Below are positions 22,311 to 30,944 of a stretch of DNA of 64,000 bases, one piece after another; position 1 is the first letter of the stretch, and the number at the start of each line of letters is the position of its first letter. The DNA comes from Halomonas binhaiensis. GTDB lineage: Bacteria > Pseudomonadota > Gammaproteobacteria > Pseudomonadales > Halomonadaceae. The stretch is from positions 4,526,001 through 4,590,000 of the forward strand of contig NZ_CP038437.2 in the NCBI RefSeq assembly GCF_008329985.2, in the 5' to 3' direction. The notes beneath the pieces were generated by a model. The model saw nothing but the letters and a program-made list of their open reading frames with translations. It searched no databases and was not told the DNA's origin. The translations under genes were made by a program, and so were the position numbers.

Positions 22311-22911
22311 TCTAAGTGTGATCCATGATTGGGTTCCGCAGGGCTCACGGGTGCTTGACCTTGGCTGTGGCGATGGTACCTTGCTGCATGCCCTGGCACA
22401 GGATAAAGGCGTCAGTGGCTATGGCCTCGAGATAGACCCCGATGGCATCACCTCCTGCATTGCCAAAGGTGTGAATGTCATCGAGCAGAACCTTGATGAT
22501 GGCCTGGCCAACTTCGATGACAATTCCTGCGACCTCGTGATCATGACCCAGGCGCTGCAGGCGCTTCGGCGCCCTGACCTGATGCTCGATGAAATGCTGC
22601 GCGTTGCCAGGGAATGCATCATCACCTTCCCCAATTTCGCCTACTGGCGTCACCGTGTGCACCTGGGGTTGCGTGGTTATATGCCAGTATCCAAGACACT
22701 GCCTCATGCCTGGTACGACACTCCCAACATTCACCTGTCGACCTTCAATGACTTCGAGGCACTGTGTCGTGACAAGGAGCTTGCCATCATTGATCGTGCG
22801 GTGGGTATCAAGGACCATGAAGGAAGACTGATGTCTCGCTTGTGGCCAAACCTTTTCGGAGAAATCGCTATCTTCCGAGTTTCAAGGCGAAATGCTGCCA
22901 GTGGCCAATAA
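22300..22911 (+). CDS. metW: Methionine biosynthesis protein MetW
   Basis: A 203-residue SAM-methyltransferase-like protein. [12 protein letters not shown] is the SAM-binding loop, with EIDPDGI and MTQALQAL following; [10 protein letters not shown] and the [11 protein letters not shown] motif are diagnostic of MetW. It works with MetX. It overlaps metX by 11 bases and the next gene by 20 bases. Confidence 0.95.
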   Translation: MRSDLSVIHDWVPQGSRVLDLGCGDGTLLHALAQDKGVSGYGLEIDPDGITSCIAKGVNVIEQNLDDGLANFDDNSCDLVIMTQALQALRRPDLMLDEMLRVARECIITFPNFAYWRHRVHLGLRGYMPVSKTLPHAWYDTPNIHLSTFNDFEALCRDKELAIIDRAVGIKDHEGRLMSRLWPNLFGEIAIFRVSRRNAASGQ

Positions 22912-24241
22912 TCAGGCCCAACCACTATCTTCAGCCGTCGTCTGCTCTCGATTGGGCGATGCACTGAACGCCTGTGCCCAGGGCTCAACGGAAGGTCTTG
23001 AGTCCCTGGCCCGCCAGAGCGTTCCCTGTCTGGTAGCCATTGCAGAACAGTTTCTCGATCACCATGACGAGATCGCGGACGTCGTCCACGATACTCTGGA
23101 GCTCGCCTGGCATAACATATGGCGTTTCAATGCTGCCAAACATGGTCCTCAGCACTGGTTGATGCACATCTTCGGCTCCCGCCTCAACAGCCAACTGAGT
23201 GCCCCTCATACGCAGCCCGAAGACGATGCATCGACACTGCGTATTGATATCGACAGAGTCGAACTGCCTCCGCCGGTGCACATGAGCGAAGCGCTATCGG
23301 CTGAGCACCTGTGTGCCATGGCCGAGCAGCTCCCACCAGCGGTTATCAGCGAACATCTGAGAACACGCCTGACTACTGCTCTGGAACTGCTCAGAAGCAC
23401 ACGTGACATGCCACTCACCCCCAACGGCGAGCCGGCAGACCCGCGCCTCTTCGATCCCATCCTGGCGCCACGTATGCGCCTGTCGCGCATAGCCAACCGC
23501 ACCATGGGGGTTCTGGATGGCTATATAGGAAAACCGCTGGAACAAGGGCTCTTGAGCCTGTGGCTTCATCAAGCTCCCGGCAATACCTGGATCGAGAAAC
23601 GGGGGCTGCCAAGGCATGCCATCGAAGAACGCTACAGTCGGCAGTTGGACGTTAAGGTAGCTCCCAGAGAGCTACTGCGCCAGGTCAACTACCCTCTCTC
23701 GTTTCCCGATCGCAAGATACGCCACCGGGTAGGCAGTCGCCTGCTGTGGGAAGGCGACTGGGATGTGCCACTGAGCCATGCCCTTTCCAGCCGGCGCACT
23801 CATTTCATAGCCGACATCTGGCACCACCGCCGCCACCCCAATCACAGTCGCAGTTATCACTACCTGGCCGGACGCCTGGCACGCGGGAACCCCATTGCTT
23901 CTCACTCCGACGGTATCATGCTCGACCGCCCGGAACGCATCCTGGCCTATCTACGGCGCTATCTGCTGTACATGGAGTCCATCATCTGCTTTGGTTTCGA
24001 CAATACCTTGGGCAAGGACCCGCTGGGTGTCGCCGTGAATCGCCAGGGCGAGTTGATCAAGATCAACAAGGGATTGCACCGCCTGGCCATGGCTCAAGTC
24101 CTCGGCATACCCAACGTCACTCTCAAGGTTCGCGCCATCCACCGCCAATGGTGGCAGCGCATCGCTGACGGAACCCAAGGCCAAGAAGCGCTAGACAAGG
24201 TGCTCTCGGCCTTGCCCTATTGCCAGCCCCTGGGCGACTGA
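22892..24241 (+). CDS. Fusion protein: sigma-70 region 2-like N-terminus and ParB-like C-terminal segment
   Basis: A 449-residue protein I do not recognise as a whole. Residues about 46-101 read like sigma-70/ECF region 2: a first helix VAIAEQFLD, DEIADVVHDTLELAW in place of DAEDLVQDTFLRAW, a WRFN segment and HWLMHIFGSRLN in place of WLLTIARNR. No region 4 helix-turn-helix follows. The middle is unassigned. Near residues 280-290 LLWEGDWDVP, and near 390-421 ELIKINKGLHRLAMAQVLGI and VRAIHRQWW, resemble the 'GDWD ... DGHHRLAIAK.LG ... VRVLVRHKQW' pattern of ParB-like proteins often found near polysaccharide genes. The start overlaps metW by 20 bases, so it is probably co-expressed with the methionine genes. 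Function is unknown. Confidence 0.6.
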   Translation: MLPVANNQAQPLSSAVVCSRLGDALNACAQGSTEGLESLARQSVPCLVAIAEQFLDHHDEIADVVHDTLELAWHNIWRFNAAKHGPQHWLMHIFGSRLNSQLSAPHTQPEDDASTLRIDIDRVELPPPVHMSEALSAEHLCAMAEQLPPAVISEHLRTRLTTALELLRSTRDMPLTPNGEPADPRLFDPILAPRMRLSRIANRTMGVLDGYIGKPLEQGLLSLWLHQAPGNTWIEKRGLPRHAIEERYSRQLDVKVAPRELLRQVNYPLSFPDRKIRHRVGSRLLWEGDWDVPLSHALSSRRTHFIADIWHHRRHPNHSRSYHYLAGRLARGNPIASHSDGIMLDRPERILAYLRRYLLYMESIICFGFDNTLGKDPLGVAVNRQGELIKINKGLHRLAMAQVLGIPNVTLKVRAIHRQWWQRIADGTQGQEALDKVLSALPYCQPLGD

Positions 24242-24248
24242 TCACCTG

Positions 24249-24983
24249 TCACGTCAGTCTGACCGGTAGCGCCTGCCCCAGCACAATCGCCCTGGGCTGC
24301 CTATCCTCACTACACTCGACTCTGATACCGAAGGCCATGATCTCGACACCCTGCCCCGCGACCCTCAGCAGGGTTTCCGCATAGGCAGGATCCAGGTGAG
24401 CGGCCGGTGCCACGTCGGGAATAGCCTCATGGGCAACAAGAAACAGCAGGACCGCGCGATGCCCTTGGGCTGCAAGTGCGGCAAGCGCTTCGAGGTGCTT
24501 GCGCCCACGCTCACTGACGGCGTCGGGGAAATAGCCATGGCCGTCCTGCTCCCGCAAAGTGACTTGCTTGACCTCGACGAAGCAGCTTCCCAGCCGGTCA
24601 TCATCCAGACGAAAATCGAGTCGCGCGCCTTCCACCTTGGCTTCTCGCTTGAGTCGCGAGTAATCCGCCAGCGCATCTGGGACCTGCGCCCCTCTCAAGG
24701 CTTCCTCGACAATCCGGTTGGCTCGCCCAGTATGCACAGACGCCAGCGCCATGCCGCCCCCGGGCTGCTCCAGTTCGATCAATTCCCACGTCCATTTCAG
24801 TTTACGCTTGGGATCTTCACTGGAAGACAGCCATACCCGGCTACCTGGCACGTTTACCGCACGCATGGAACCTGTATTGGGACAATGAGCCACCACCTCA
24901 CGACCATCATCCAGCCGGATATCGGCAAGAAAGCGCTTGTAACGCTTGAGCAGCACACCGCTGTAGAGTTCAGGGTAATCCAT
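24249..24983 (-). CDS. sfsA: SfsA family protein (DNA/RNA nuclease-like)
   Basis: A 244-residue protein. YKRFLADI, AHCPNTGSM, the restriction-endonuclease-like core LDFRL and CFVEVKQVTL (Asp, Glu, Lys catalytic set), FPDAVSERGRKHL and the HLDPAYAETL segment define SfsA. It was first described as a sugar fermentation stimulation protein; nuclease chemistry is implied by the fold. It is convergent with the sigma/ParB-like gene (7 bases between stops) and 13 bases downstream of the aminotransferase gene, likely in one operon. Confidence 0.93.
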   Translation of the reverse strand: MDYPELYSGVLLKRYKRFLADIRLDDGREVVAHCPNTGSMRAVNVPGSRVWLSSSEDPKRKLKWTWELIELEQPGGGMALASVHTGRANRIVEEALRGAQVPDALADYSRLKREAKVEGARLDFRLDDDRLGSCFVEVKQVTLREQDGHGYFPDAVSERGRKHLEALAALAAQGHRAVLLFLVAHEAIPDVAPAAHLDPAYAETLLRVAGQGVEIMAFGIRVECSEDRQPRAIVLGQALPVRLT

Positions 24984-24996
24984 GAGCGTTCTTCCC

Positions 24997-26163
24997 TCAG
25001 CTACCCTGGCGGCTCAAGAAGCGCCCCAGTCGGGTGACAGCTTCCTGCAAGCGCGGAACAGAGGTCGTGAAGGCGATTCTTACGTGGTGCTCCCCACCCT
25101 GCACAGCAAAGTCCGTCCCCGGAGTAATGGCCACATTCTCTTCCTCCAGCAGGCGCAGACAGAAGTCCTGGCTGTCATTGCTGAAGGCAGAAATATCCAG
25201 CCACAGGTAGAAGGCTCCCTGAGGCGGCAACGAGGGTGCCAGCTGCAGCTTTGCCAACGCCTCCAGCAAGGCATCGCGGCGTGTTGCCAGTTCCTGGCGC
25301 CGCTGCTCCAGCAACGCTCGACACTCCGGCGAGAAAGCTGCCAGGGCAGCATATTGGGCGGGAGTAGAAGCTGCCAGGAACACGTTCTGCGCCAGGCGAT
25401 TCAACGGCTCCAGCGCTGCTTCCGGCGCTACCAGCCAGCCCAGGCGCCACCCGGTCATGCCAAAGTACTTGGAAAAGCTGTTGACGACAAAAGCATGCTC
25501 GCTGAGTGATGCAACCGACAATGGCGCCATTCCATAGTTCAGCCCCTGATAGATCTCGTCCACCAGCAGATACCCACCTCGCCCCTCGACCTCCCGGGCT
25601 ACTGCGGCAAGCTCGGTTCGCGGCAGCACATGGCCTGTAGGGTTGGATGGCGACGCCAGCATGGCCAGGCGCGTCGTGTCACGCCAATGTTCCGCAATAA
25701 GCCCGGCATTGAGCTGCCAGCGACTGGATGGTCCCACAGGCACTACATCGACTTCGGCACCTGCAAGGGCCATGAAATGACGGTTGCATGGATAATTGGG
25801 ATCAGCCATCAGCACTCGATCACCCGGCCCCATCAACAATTGGCTCGCCAGCAGCAGAGCACCAGAGGCACCTGGCGTGATGATGATGCGTTCCGGCGAA
25901 ACCGTAGCGGCGAAATGTTCCCGATAGTGCTCTGCAATAGCTTCTCGCAGAGGCATGATCCCCGCGGCTGGTGTATAACGAGTACGTCCTTCTTCCAGCG
26001 CACGCTGTCCGGCCTCGATCACCTGGGGAGGAGTAGGAAAGTCAGGCTCACCAACTTCCAGGTGAATGACATCGTGACCAGCCGCCTCACGCCTCTGTGC
26101 CATTTCAAGCAAATGCATCACACGAAACGGGGCCACCCGTTCCAGCCTGGCATTCCAGGACAT
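24997..26163 (-). CDS. Class I/II PLP-dependent aminotransferase
   Basis: A 388-residue aspartate-aminotransferase-fold enzyme: HLEVGEPDF, TPAAGIMPLREAI, PGASGALLL, DPNYPCNR, SPSNPTG, VDEIYQGL and NSFSKYFGMTGWRLG with the PLP lysine. It resembles the DapC/AspC-like aminotransferases near sfsA and dksA in related bacteria, but the amino-acid substrate is not evident. ATG at 26163 is preceded by AGGAG seven bases upstream; a longer reading to 26271 adds a basic tail without family likeness. Confidence 0.9.
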   Translation of the reverse strand: MSWNARLERVAPFRVMHLLEMAQRREAAGHDVIHLEVGEPDFPTPPQVIEAGQRALEEGRTRYTPAAGIMPLREAIAEHYREHFAATVSPERIIITPGASGALLLASQLLMGPGDRVLMADPNYPCNRHFMALAGAEVDVVPVGPSSRWQLNAGLIAEHWRDTTRLAMLASPSNPTGHVLPRTELAAVAREVEGRGGYLLVDEIYQGLNYGMAPLSVASLSEHAFVVNSFSKYFGMTGWRLGWLVAPEAALEPLNRLAQNVFLAASTPAQYAALAAFSPECRALLEQRRQELATRRDALLEALAKLQLAPSLPPQGAFYLWLDISAFSNDSQDFCLRLLEEENVAITPGTDFAVQGGEHHVRIAFTTSVPRLQEAVTRLGRFLSRQGS

Positions 26164-26444
26164 TGGAAATCTCCTAACAAAAGAACGGCGGAAAAGGCTA
26201 CGGCGAACTCCACAGCATGACAGAGAGTCTAAGGATGCAATAAGCAAGTCGTCGAGGGGGACAGCCCTCAAAGCGATACTTTGTCGTTACCGAAACAACA
26301 CATAAAGATGGATATATGGCAAAACTAACCCTCTTAGGTGTTGCATTACGTCCAAATATTCGCTAAACAAGCTTCCCTTTGGCGTGAGATACCTTAGCCT
26401 AGCGTGGGTATTGATCAGCAGACACTAAAGTAAGAGGCAGTCCC

Positions 26445-26882
26445 ATGCCAGTAGCAGAGAAAAAGCCGGAAGCGCCCAAGAAATTCACCCCGTATGAACC
26501 GGCGGCGGGTGAAGAGTACATGAACGAGAAGCAGCTTGAGCACTTCCGACAGATCCTGCTCGGCTGGAAACAGGAATTGATGGAGGAGGTCGATCGCACT
26601 GTTCGACACCTCCAGGAAGAGGCGAACAACTACGCCGATCCTGCCGACCGAGCCACTCAGGAGGAAGGCTTCAGCCTCGAACTGCGCACACGCGATCGTG
26701 AGCGCAAGCTGCTGAAGAAGATCAACGAAACCCTCGAGAAGATCGATGAGGACGATTACGGCTTCTGTGAAGCCTGTGGCGTAGAAATTGGTATTCGTCG
26801 TCTTGAAGCTCGCCCCACCGCCACCTTGTGCGTGGACTGCAAGACGTTGGCCGAGCTGAAAGAGAAGCAGTTGGGTGGCTGA
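26445..26882 (+). CDS. dksA: RNA polymerase-binding transcription factor DksA
   Basis: A 145-residue protein that enters the RNA polymerase secondary channel and, with ppGpp, controls rRNA and amino-acid promoters. The coiled-coil tip DPADRATQEE carries the conserved aspartates, and the zinc finger reads CEACG ... CVDC with all four cysteines. It is followed by an intrinsic-terminator-like hairpin and then gluQ, the usual order. Confidence 0.97.
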   Translation: MPVAEKKPEAPKKFTPYEPAAGEEYMNEKQLEHFRQILLGWKQELMEEVDRTVRHLQEEANNYADPADRATQEEGFSLELRTRDRERKLLKKINETLEKIDEDDYGFCEACGVEIGIRRLEARPTATLCVDCKTLAELKEKQLGG

Positions 26883-26910
26883 TAAGGAACCCACTTTGTT
26901 GCTTAGACCA

Positions 26911-26936
26911 CGGGCACCCAAAAGGTGCCCGTTCGC
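26911..26936 (+). terminator. Hairpin after dksA
   Basis: CGGGCACC (26911-26918) pairs with GGTGCCCG (26924-26931) around CAAAA; only a short T-run follows, so read-through into gluQ is possible. Confidence 0.6.
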
Positions 26937-26990
26937 GTATTTGGCAGCGCCTGCTGCTATGGCTATGGAACCGTCTCGGAGCCGACGCTC

Positions 26991-27902
26991 ATGGCTGAAA
27001 CTCTGATACTCCCCGAGCCCCCTCACGGTCGTTTTGCTCCAACCCCGACGGGCCCCCTGCATGCAGGCTCGCTGCTGGCCGCTGTTGCCAGTTACCTGGA
27101 TGCGCGACATTGTGGTGGTCGCTGGTCCGTGCGTATTGAAGACATTGATCCACCGCGCTGCCCTCCCGGAGCCGATACGACCATCCTGCAGCAGCTTGAA
27201 ACCTACGGCCTGCACTGGGACGGCGAAGTGAGCTACCAGCATGACCGTGGCGAAGCTTACACCACTGCTCTGGATGCATTGATAGAGCAGGGCCTGGCCT
27301 ACCCATGCAGTTGCTCCCGCAAGGAATGGCGCCAGCATGCCGTCTATCCGGGATGGTGTCGAGAAGGCGTTCGTCGCCCGAGTGCTCCCAAGGCATGGCG
27401 CCTGCGCACGGATCGTTGCCGGCGCCCTGTTAGCTGGCATGACCGGGTCTACGGCCACCAGACGTTCCACCCCGAGCTCCTCGGCGATGTTGTCATCAAG
27501 CGAAAGGATAACCTTTGGGCCTATCAGATCGCCGTGGTAGTGGATGATGCAGAACAGTGCATTACCGATGTAGTACGTGGCGCAGACCTGCTTGATAACA
27601 CCCCATGGCAGATTCAGCTGCAACAGGCCCTTGGCCTGCCAACACCACGTTATCTGCATCTGCCATTGGTGATGGGCGATGATGGCCAGAAGCTCTCTAA
27701 GCAGAACCTGGCCCAGCCGCTCCCCCATGAACCGGACCAGGTTCGTGCCTTGCTGCACCGTACGCTACAAGCCCTTGGACAGGATCCTGATCCTGAATTG
27801 GCCCATGCCACTGTGGATGAGCAACTGGCAGAAGCCCTTGCCCACTGGACCCCTAGCGCTATTCGTCCCGGAGCTATTCCACCCGGAGAAGTTCAGGCAT
27901 AA
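26991..27902 (+). CDS. gluQ: Glutamyl-Q tRNA(Asp) synthetase
   Basis: A 303-residue GluRS paralogue lacking the anticodon domain; it glutamylates queuosine in tRNA-Asp. RFAPTPTGPLHAGSLLAA is the HIGH-like motif, and KLSKQN is the KMSKS-like motif. The zinc-binding CSCSRKEW ... YPGWCR segment typical of YadB/GluQ is present. ATG at 26991 (MAETLIL) chosen; the open frame extends to 26925 through the dksA hairpin, which argues against the longer form. Confidence 0.95.
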   Translation: MAETLILPEPPHGRFAPTPTGPLHAGSLLAAVASYLDARHCGGRWSVRIEDIDPPRCPPGADTTILQQLETYGLHWDGEVSYQHDRGEAYTTALDALIEQGLAYPCSCSRKEWRQHAVYPGWCREGVRRPSAPKAWRLRTDRCRRPVSWHDRVYGHQTFHPELLGDVVIKRKDNLWAYQIAVVVDDAEQCITDVVRGADLLDNTPWQIQLQQALGLPTPRYLHLPLVMGDDGQKLSKQNLAQPLPHEPDQVRALLHRTLQALGQDPDPELAHATVDEQLAEALAHWTPSAIRPGAIPPGEVQA

Positions 27903-28160
27903 GCGCCTCTCCTCATCGCCCATCCTGTCGAGGTAGGCACCTCCCTCCTTTGGTTCATACGACCATGGTGCAAGTGTCTGTAATCACAAATACAGGCATT
28001 GTAGGCCCTGCACGCTAGCTCCCTCTGTTGTGCACCGGTTGAGAACATTATCCCTGACGGGTGCGCCATTTTGGGTAGCAAGAGATGACACTAATGCCTC
28101 GGCAGCTTTCCTACTACCAAACATAAATAGGTAAGCTGCTGTTAAAGAAGAAAAAAATCA
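27903..28160. other. Spacer between gluQ and the CrcZ-like promoter
   Basis: No gene is seen; cbrA and cbrB, which occupy this place in Pseudomonas, are absent. Inverted half-sites that could bind an enhancer protein: CTGTA-N8-TACAG (27978-27995) and TGCAC-N16-GTGCA (28009-28034), 130-190 bases before the sigma-54 site. Binding is speculative. Confidence 0.4.
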
Positions 28161-28163
28161 AAG

Positions 28164-28181
28164 TAGGCACGAGATCTGCAT
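28164..28181 (+). promoter_or_regulatory. Sigma-54 promoter of the CrcZ-like RNA
   Basis: TAGGCACGAGATCTGCAT matches the sigma-54 consensus TGGCACG-N4-TTGCA/T with GG (28166-28167) and GC (28178-28179) exactly ten bases apart. It is nearly the same as the glnA sigma-54 site in this window. The start would be near 28191, right at the first CA-rich motif. Confidence 0.7.
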
Positions 28182-28190
28182 AGTCTGGGT

Positions 28191-28717
28191 AAGAACAAGA
28201 ATCCGGCGATCGAGCGTCATAAGAGAGCAGCCAACAAGAACAATACTGCCAACGCCGATCAGATCCGCCGAACAATAACAACGCTTCCTCGAGAAGCTGG
28301 CGGAATGGGCATTTCGCATCGCGGACCAACAATAACAACAAGGTTCAGCAGGCGATCTGTTTTCGCCCTAACAATAACAACAAGGCGAAGTCCGGCATGC
28401 CCACCGGAACCAGGACGCGACGCACCAGAAACGACATGCAACAAGAACAATATGTCGTCAGAGTGCAACTCCCGGCAACAATGCCAATAATCCGGGAGGA
28501 GGCATGATCTTCATGCCGTCGTGGTTGGATTATTGTTTTGAATACGAGACGGTCGCCCCCAGGAGCGCCAAATAAAGATAACAGCATGCGAACCTGACCT
28601 CACCTTGGTGACTGTGGTGCGTATTCAAGGCGATGCGCCATCACGAAGAAGAATCAGCAGCAGGGATGCTGCATCCTGCTTTGATGGGGGAGGCCATAGG
28701 CCTCCCCCTTCTTCTGT
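28191..28717 (+). ncRNA. crcZ: CrcZ-like regulatory RNA (Crc/Hfq decoy)
   Basis: A predicted RNA of about 525 nt, from a sigma-54 start to an intrinsic terminator, with no credible reading frame. It carries at least six A-rich CA motifs of the AAYAANAA type bound by Hfq-Crc: 28194-28201, 28233-28245, 28271-28281, 28328-28341, 28370-28383 and 28440-28452, plus weaker ones at 28477-28491 and 28570-28582. Most lie between or inside small stems, for example CTCCCGG/CCGGGAG around 28467-28498 and GGCATGA/TCATGCC after it. Pseudomonas crcZ (407 nt) lies just before pcnB, follows a sigma-54 promoter and holds five such motifs. Position, promoter and motifs match, although cbrAB are missing. The symbol is by analogy. 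Confidence 0.7.
28686..28717 (+). terminator. Intrinsic terminator of the CrcZ-like RNA
   Basis: GGGGGAGGCC (28686-28695) pairs with GGCCTCCCCC (28699-28708) around ATA, followed by TTCTTCTGTT. Confidence 0.8.
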
Positions 28718-28891
28718 TCGGTTTTGTCTCTCTAACGCTCCCCAATGACCAGGATCTGCTGGGTATGCAGTGCTCGGTCAGCCATACAGTGCCACCCCAT
28801 CAAGCACGACGATAATCTGGCCTTGCCTTTGCAAGGGGGGTAGCGTCCGCTAAACTCTCATTTTTCTTGTTCCGCGAGTCGAAATCGCCGC

Positions 28892-30301
28892 ATGATCAAA
28901 GGATTTGCCCGCTTTTTGCAAAGTCCAGGAGAGCGCCTGCGCTCCCTGTTCGGCGCCTCGGAGGCCGCCGGAGGCCCATCAACACCTCGCGTCATTCCTC
29001 GCGATGAGCACCCAGTGTCCCGCCGTCAGTTCAGCGAAGCGGCCCTCAAGGTGTTGTATCGCCTGCATAATGCCGGCTTTGAGGCCTTTCTGGTTGGTGG
29101 CTGCCTGCGCGATTCCCTGCTGGGTCTGAATCCCAAGGATTTCGACGTTGCCACCGATGCCACTCCGGAAGAGGTCAAGCAGCTGTTCCGCAACTCTCGG
29201 ATCATTGGCCGCCGTTTCCGTATCGTTCACGTGCGTTTCGGCCGCGAAGTCATTGAGGTAACAACCTTCCGTGGCAAGCCCAATGACGATCACGGCGAAC
29301 ATCTCGCTTCCCAATCCGATGCAGGCCTCCTCTTGCGTGACAATGTGTGGGGCAATATCGAAGAGGATGCGCTACGTCGCGACTTCACCGTCAATGCCCT
29401 TTACTACAGCATCGCAGACTTCTCTATCCACGATTTTGCAGGTGGCCTGTCTGATATCGAGTCACGCACTCTGCGCTTGATCGGCGATCCAGCGACCCGC
29501 TATCGCGAAGACCCCGTACGCATGCTGCGAGCCATGCGTTTCGCCGCCAAGCTCGACTTTCACATGGCGCCTGAAACCGAGGCTCCCATTCGTGAAATGG
29601 CGCCACTGCTGCTGCAAATCCCCCCTGCGCGCCTGTTTGATGAAGTACTCAAGCTGTTTCTTTCTGGTGAAGGCCTGAAGACTTTCCGCTTGCTGCGCGA
29701 ATACCACTTGTTCGCCATGCTGTTCCCGGAAGCCGATGAGTGCATCAATGAGCATCACTGGGCCGAAGTACTGATCGAGCAAGCACTTGGAAGTACCGAT
29801 CGACGTATTCGCGATGATCGACCGGTGACTCCTGCATTCCTGTTGGCGGCCTTCATGTGGGGGCCGGTCCAGATCCGTCAGGCACAGCTCGAAGCCGACG
29901 GAATGCCTCCGGTGCCAGCGCTCCAGACAGCAGCCCAGCAGGTTATCAGCCGCGAGTTGCAACACGTGTCCATTCCCAAGCGATTCAGCATGCCGATGCG
30001 GGATATCTGGGACTTGCAGCAGCGCTTGCCCCAGCGTCGCGGCAAGCGTGCCTTCCAGACACGAGAGCACCCGCGTTTCCGTGCTGCTTATGACTTTTTG
30101 CTGCTACGAGAGACCTCAGGGGAAATGCCTCCAGGGCTGGGCGCTTGGTGGACGGCCTTCCAGGAAGCAGATGAACACGAACAACGGCGCCTGTTGCATA
30201 GTGTCGGCACAGATCCAGCCAGCAGCCCGACTCGTCCGCGCAAGCGCCGCCGCCGGCGCCGTCCTCGTTCCAATACTTCCAACTCGCCATCAGAATCATG
30301 A
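28892..30301 (+). CDS. pcnB: Poly(A) polymerase I
   Basis: A 469-residue class II nucleotidyltransferase that adds 3' poly(A) tails and so promotes RNA decay. The polymerase core shows LVGGCLRDSLLG, the catalytic DFDVATDA, RRFRIVHVRFG and RRDFTVNALYY; RNA-binding helices follow and the C-terminus is very basic (KRRRRRRPRSN). ATG at 28892. It overlaps folK by four bases (ATGA). It lies downstream of the CrcZ-like RNA as in Pseudomonas. Confidence 0.96.
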   Translation: MIKGFARFLQSPGERLRSLFGASEAAGGPSTPRVIPRDEHPVSRRQFSEAALKVLYRLHNAGFEAFLVGGCLRDSLLGLNPKDFDVATDATPEEVKQLFRNSRIIGRRFRIVHVRFGREVIEVTTFRGKPNDDHGEHLASQSDAGLLLRDNVWGNIEEDALRRDFTVNALYYSIADFSIHDFAGGLSDIESRTLRLIGDPATRYREDPVRMLRAMRFAAKLDFHMAPETEAPIREMAPLLLQIPPARLFDEVLKLFLSGEGLKTFRLLREYHLFAMLFPEADECINEHHWAEVLIEQALGSTDRRIRDDRPVTPAFLLAAFMWGPVQIRQAQLEADGMPPVPALQTAAQQVISRELQHVSIPKRFSMPMRDIWDLQQRLPQRRGKRAFQTREHPRFRAAYDFLLLRETSGEMPPGLGAWWTAFQEADEHEQRRLLHSVGTDPASSPTRPRKRRRRRRPRSNTSNSPSES

Positions 30302-30801
30302 GTGAATCACTGGCCTGGATCGGCATCGGCAGTAACCTTGATTCCCCCCATGAGCAGGTCCAATGTGCCCTGGAGGAGCTTGATCGACTTCCCCTGACAC
30401 AGCGGGTCGCGGCTTCACGCCGCTATATCAGCCGTCCGGTCGGCCCCCAGGACCAGCCTGATTTTGTCAATGCCGTAGCCGTACTGCGTACCCGTCTGAC
30501 GCCACTGGCACTGCTTGACCAGCTACAGGCTCTGGAACAACGCCATCGCCGCGTGCGCAAGCAACATTGGGGCCCTCGTACCCTGGACCTCGACCTGCTG
30601 ATGGTCGACGACCAGCACTGCTCGCACCCCCGCTTGCTGCTGCCACACCCGGAAATGACCAAGCGAGCTTTCGTCATCCTGCCCTTGGCAGAGATTGCAC
30701 CAGAAGACTTCACACTGCCCGATGGACGCCAACTGGCGACGCTGGCGGAGCAGTTGGCCATGGAGTTGGCCGATGATGATCTGCGCCCGGTATCGGCTTG
30801 A
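30298..30801 (+). CDS. folK: 2-amino-4-hydroxy-6-hydroxymethyldihydropteridine pyrophosphokinase
   Basis: A 167-residue folate enzyme transferring pyrophosphate from ATP to hydroxymethyl-dihydropterin. WIGIGSNL, QPDFVNAVAVL, and GPRTLDLDLL with the metal-binding aspartates are present, then PHPEMTKRAFV. The start overlaps the pcnB stop in ATGA, giving coupled translation. Confidence 0.96.
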   Translation: MSESLAWIGIGSNLDSPHEQVQCALEELDRLPLTQRVAASRRYISRPVGPQDQPDFVNAVAVLRTRLTPLALLDQLQALEQRHRRVRKQHWGPRTLDLDLLMVDDQHCSHPRLLLPHPEMTKRAFVILPLAEIAPEDFTLPDGRQLATLAEQLAMELADDDLRPVSA

Positions 30802-30944
30802 GGCCGCACAATAGCCCGTTATTGGCACGGATCGGATATGCACTATCGACACACCAACCCTCATCGGTAACAATCCGCGGTGACTCCGATGGCGAGGTCA
30901 GGTTCTGCCAGCATCTCGTCCCACCGCCAACACGAGAACACGCC

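Noticed and set aside
26415..27758. Minus-strand open frame of 447 codons over dksA and gluQ
   Set aside because: Antisense shadow of two clearly recognised genes.
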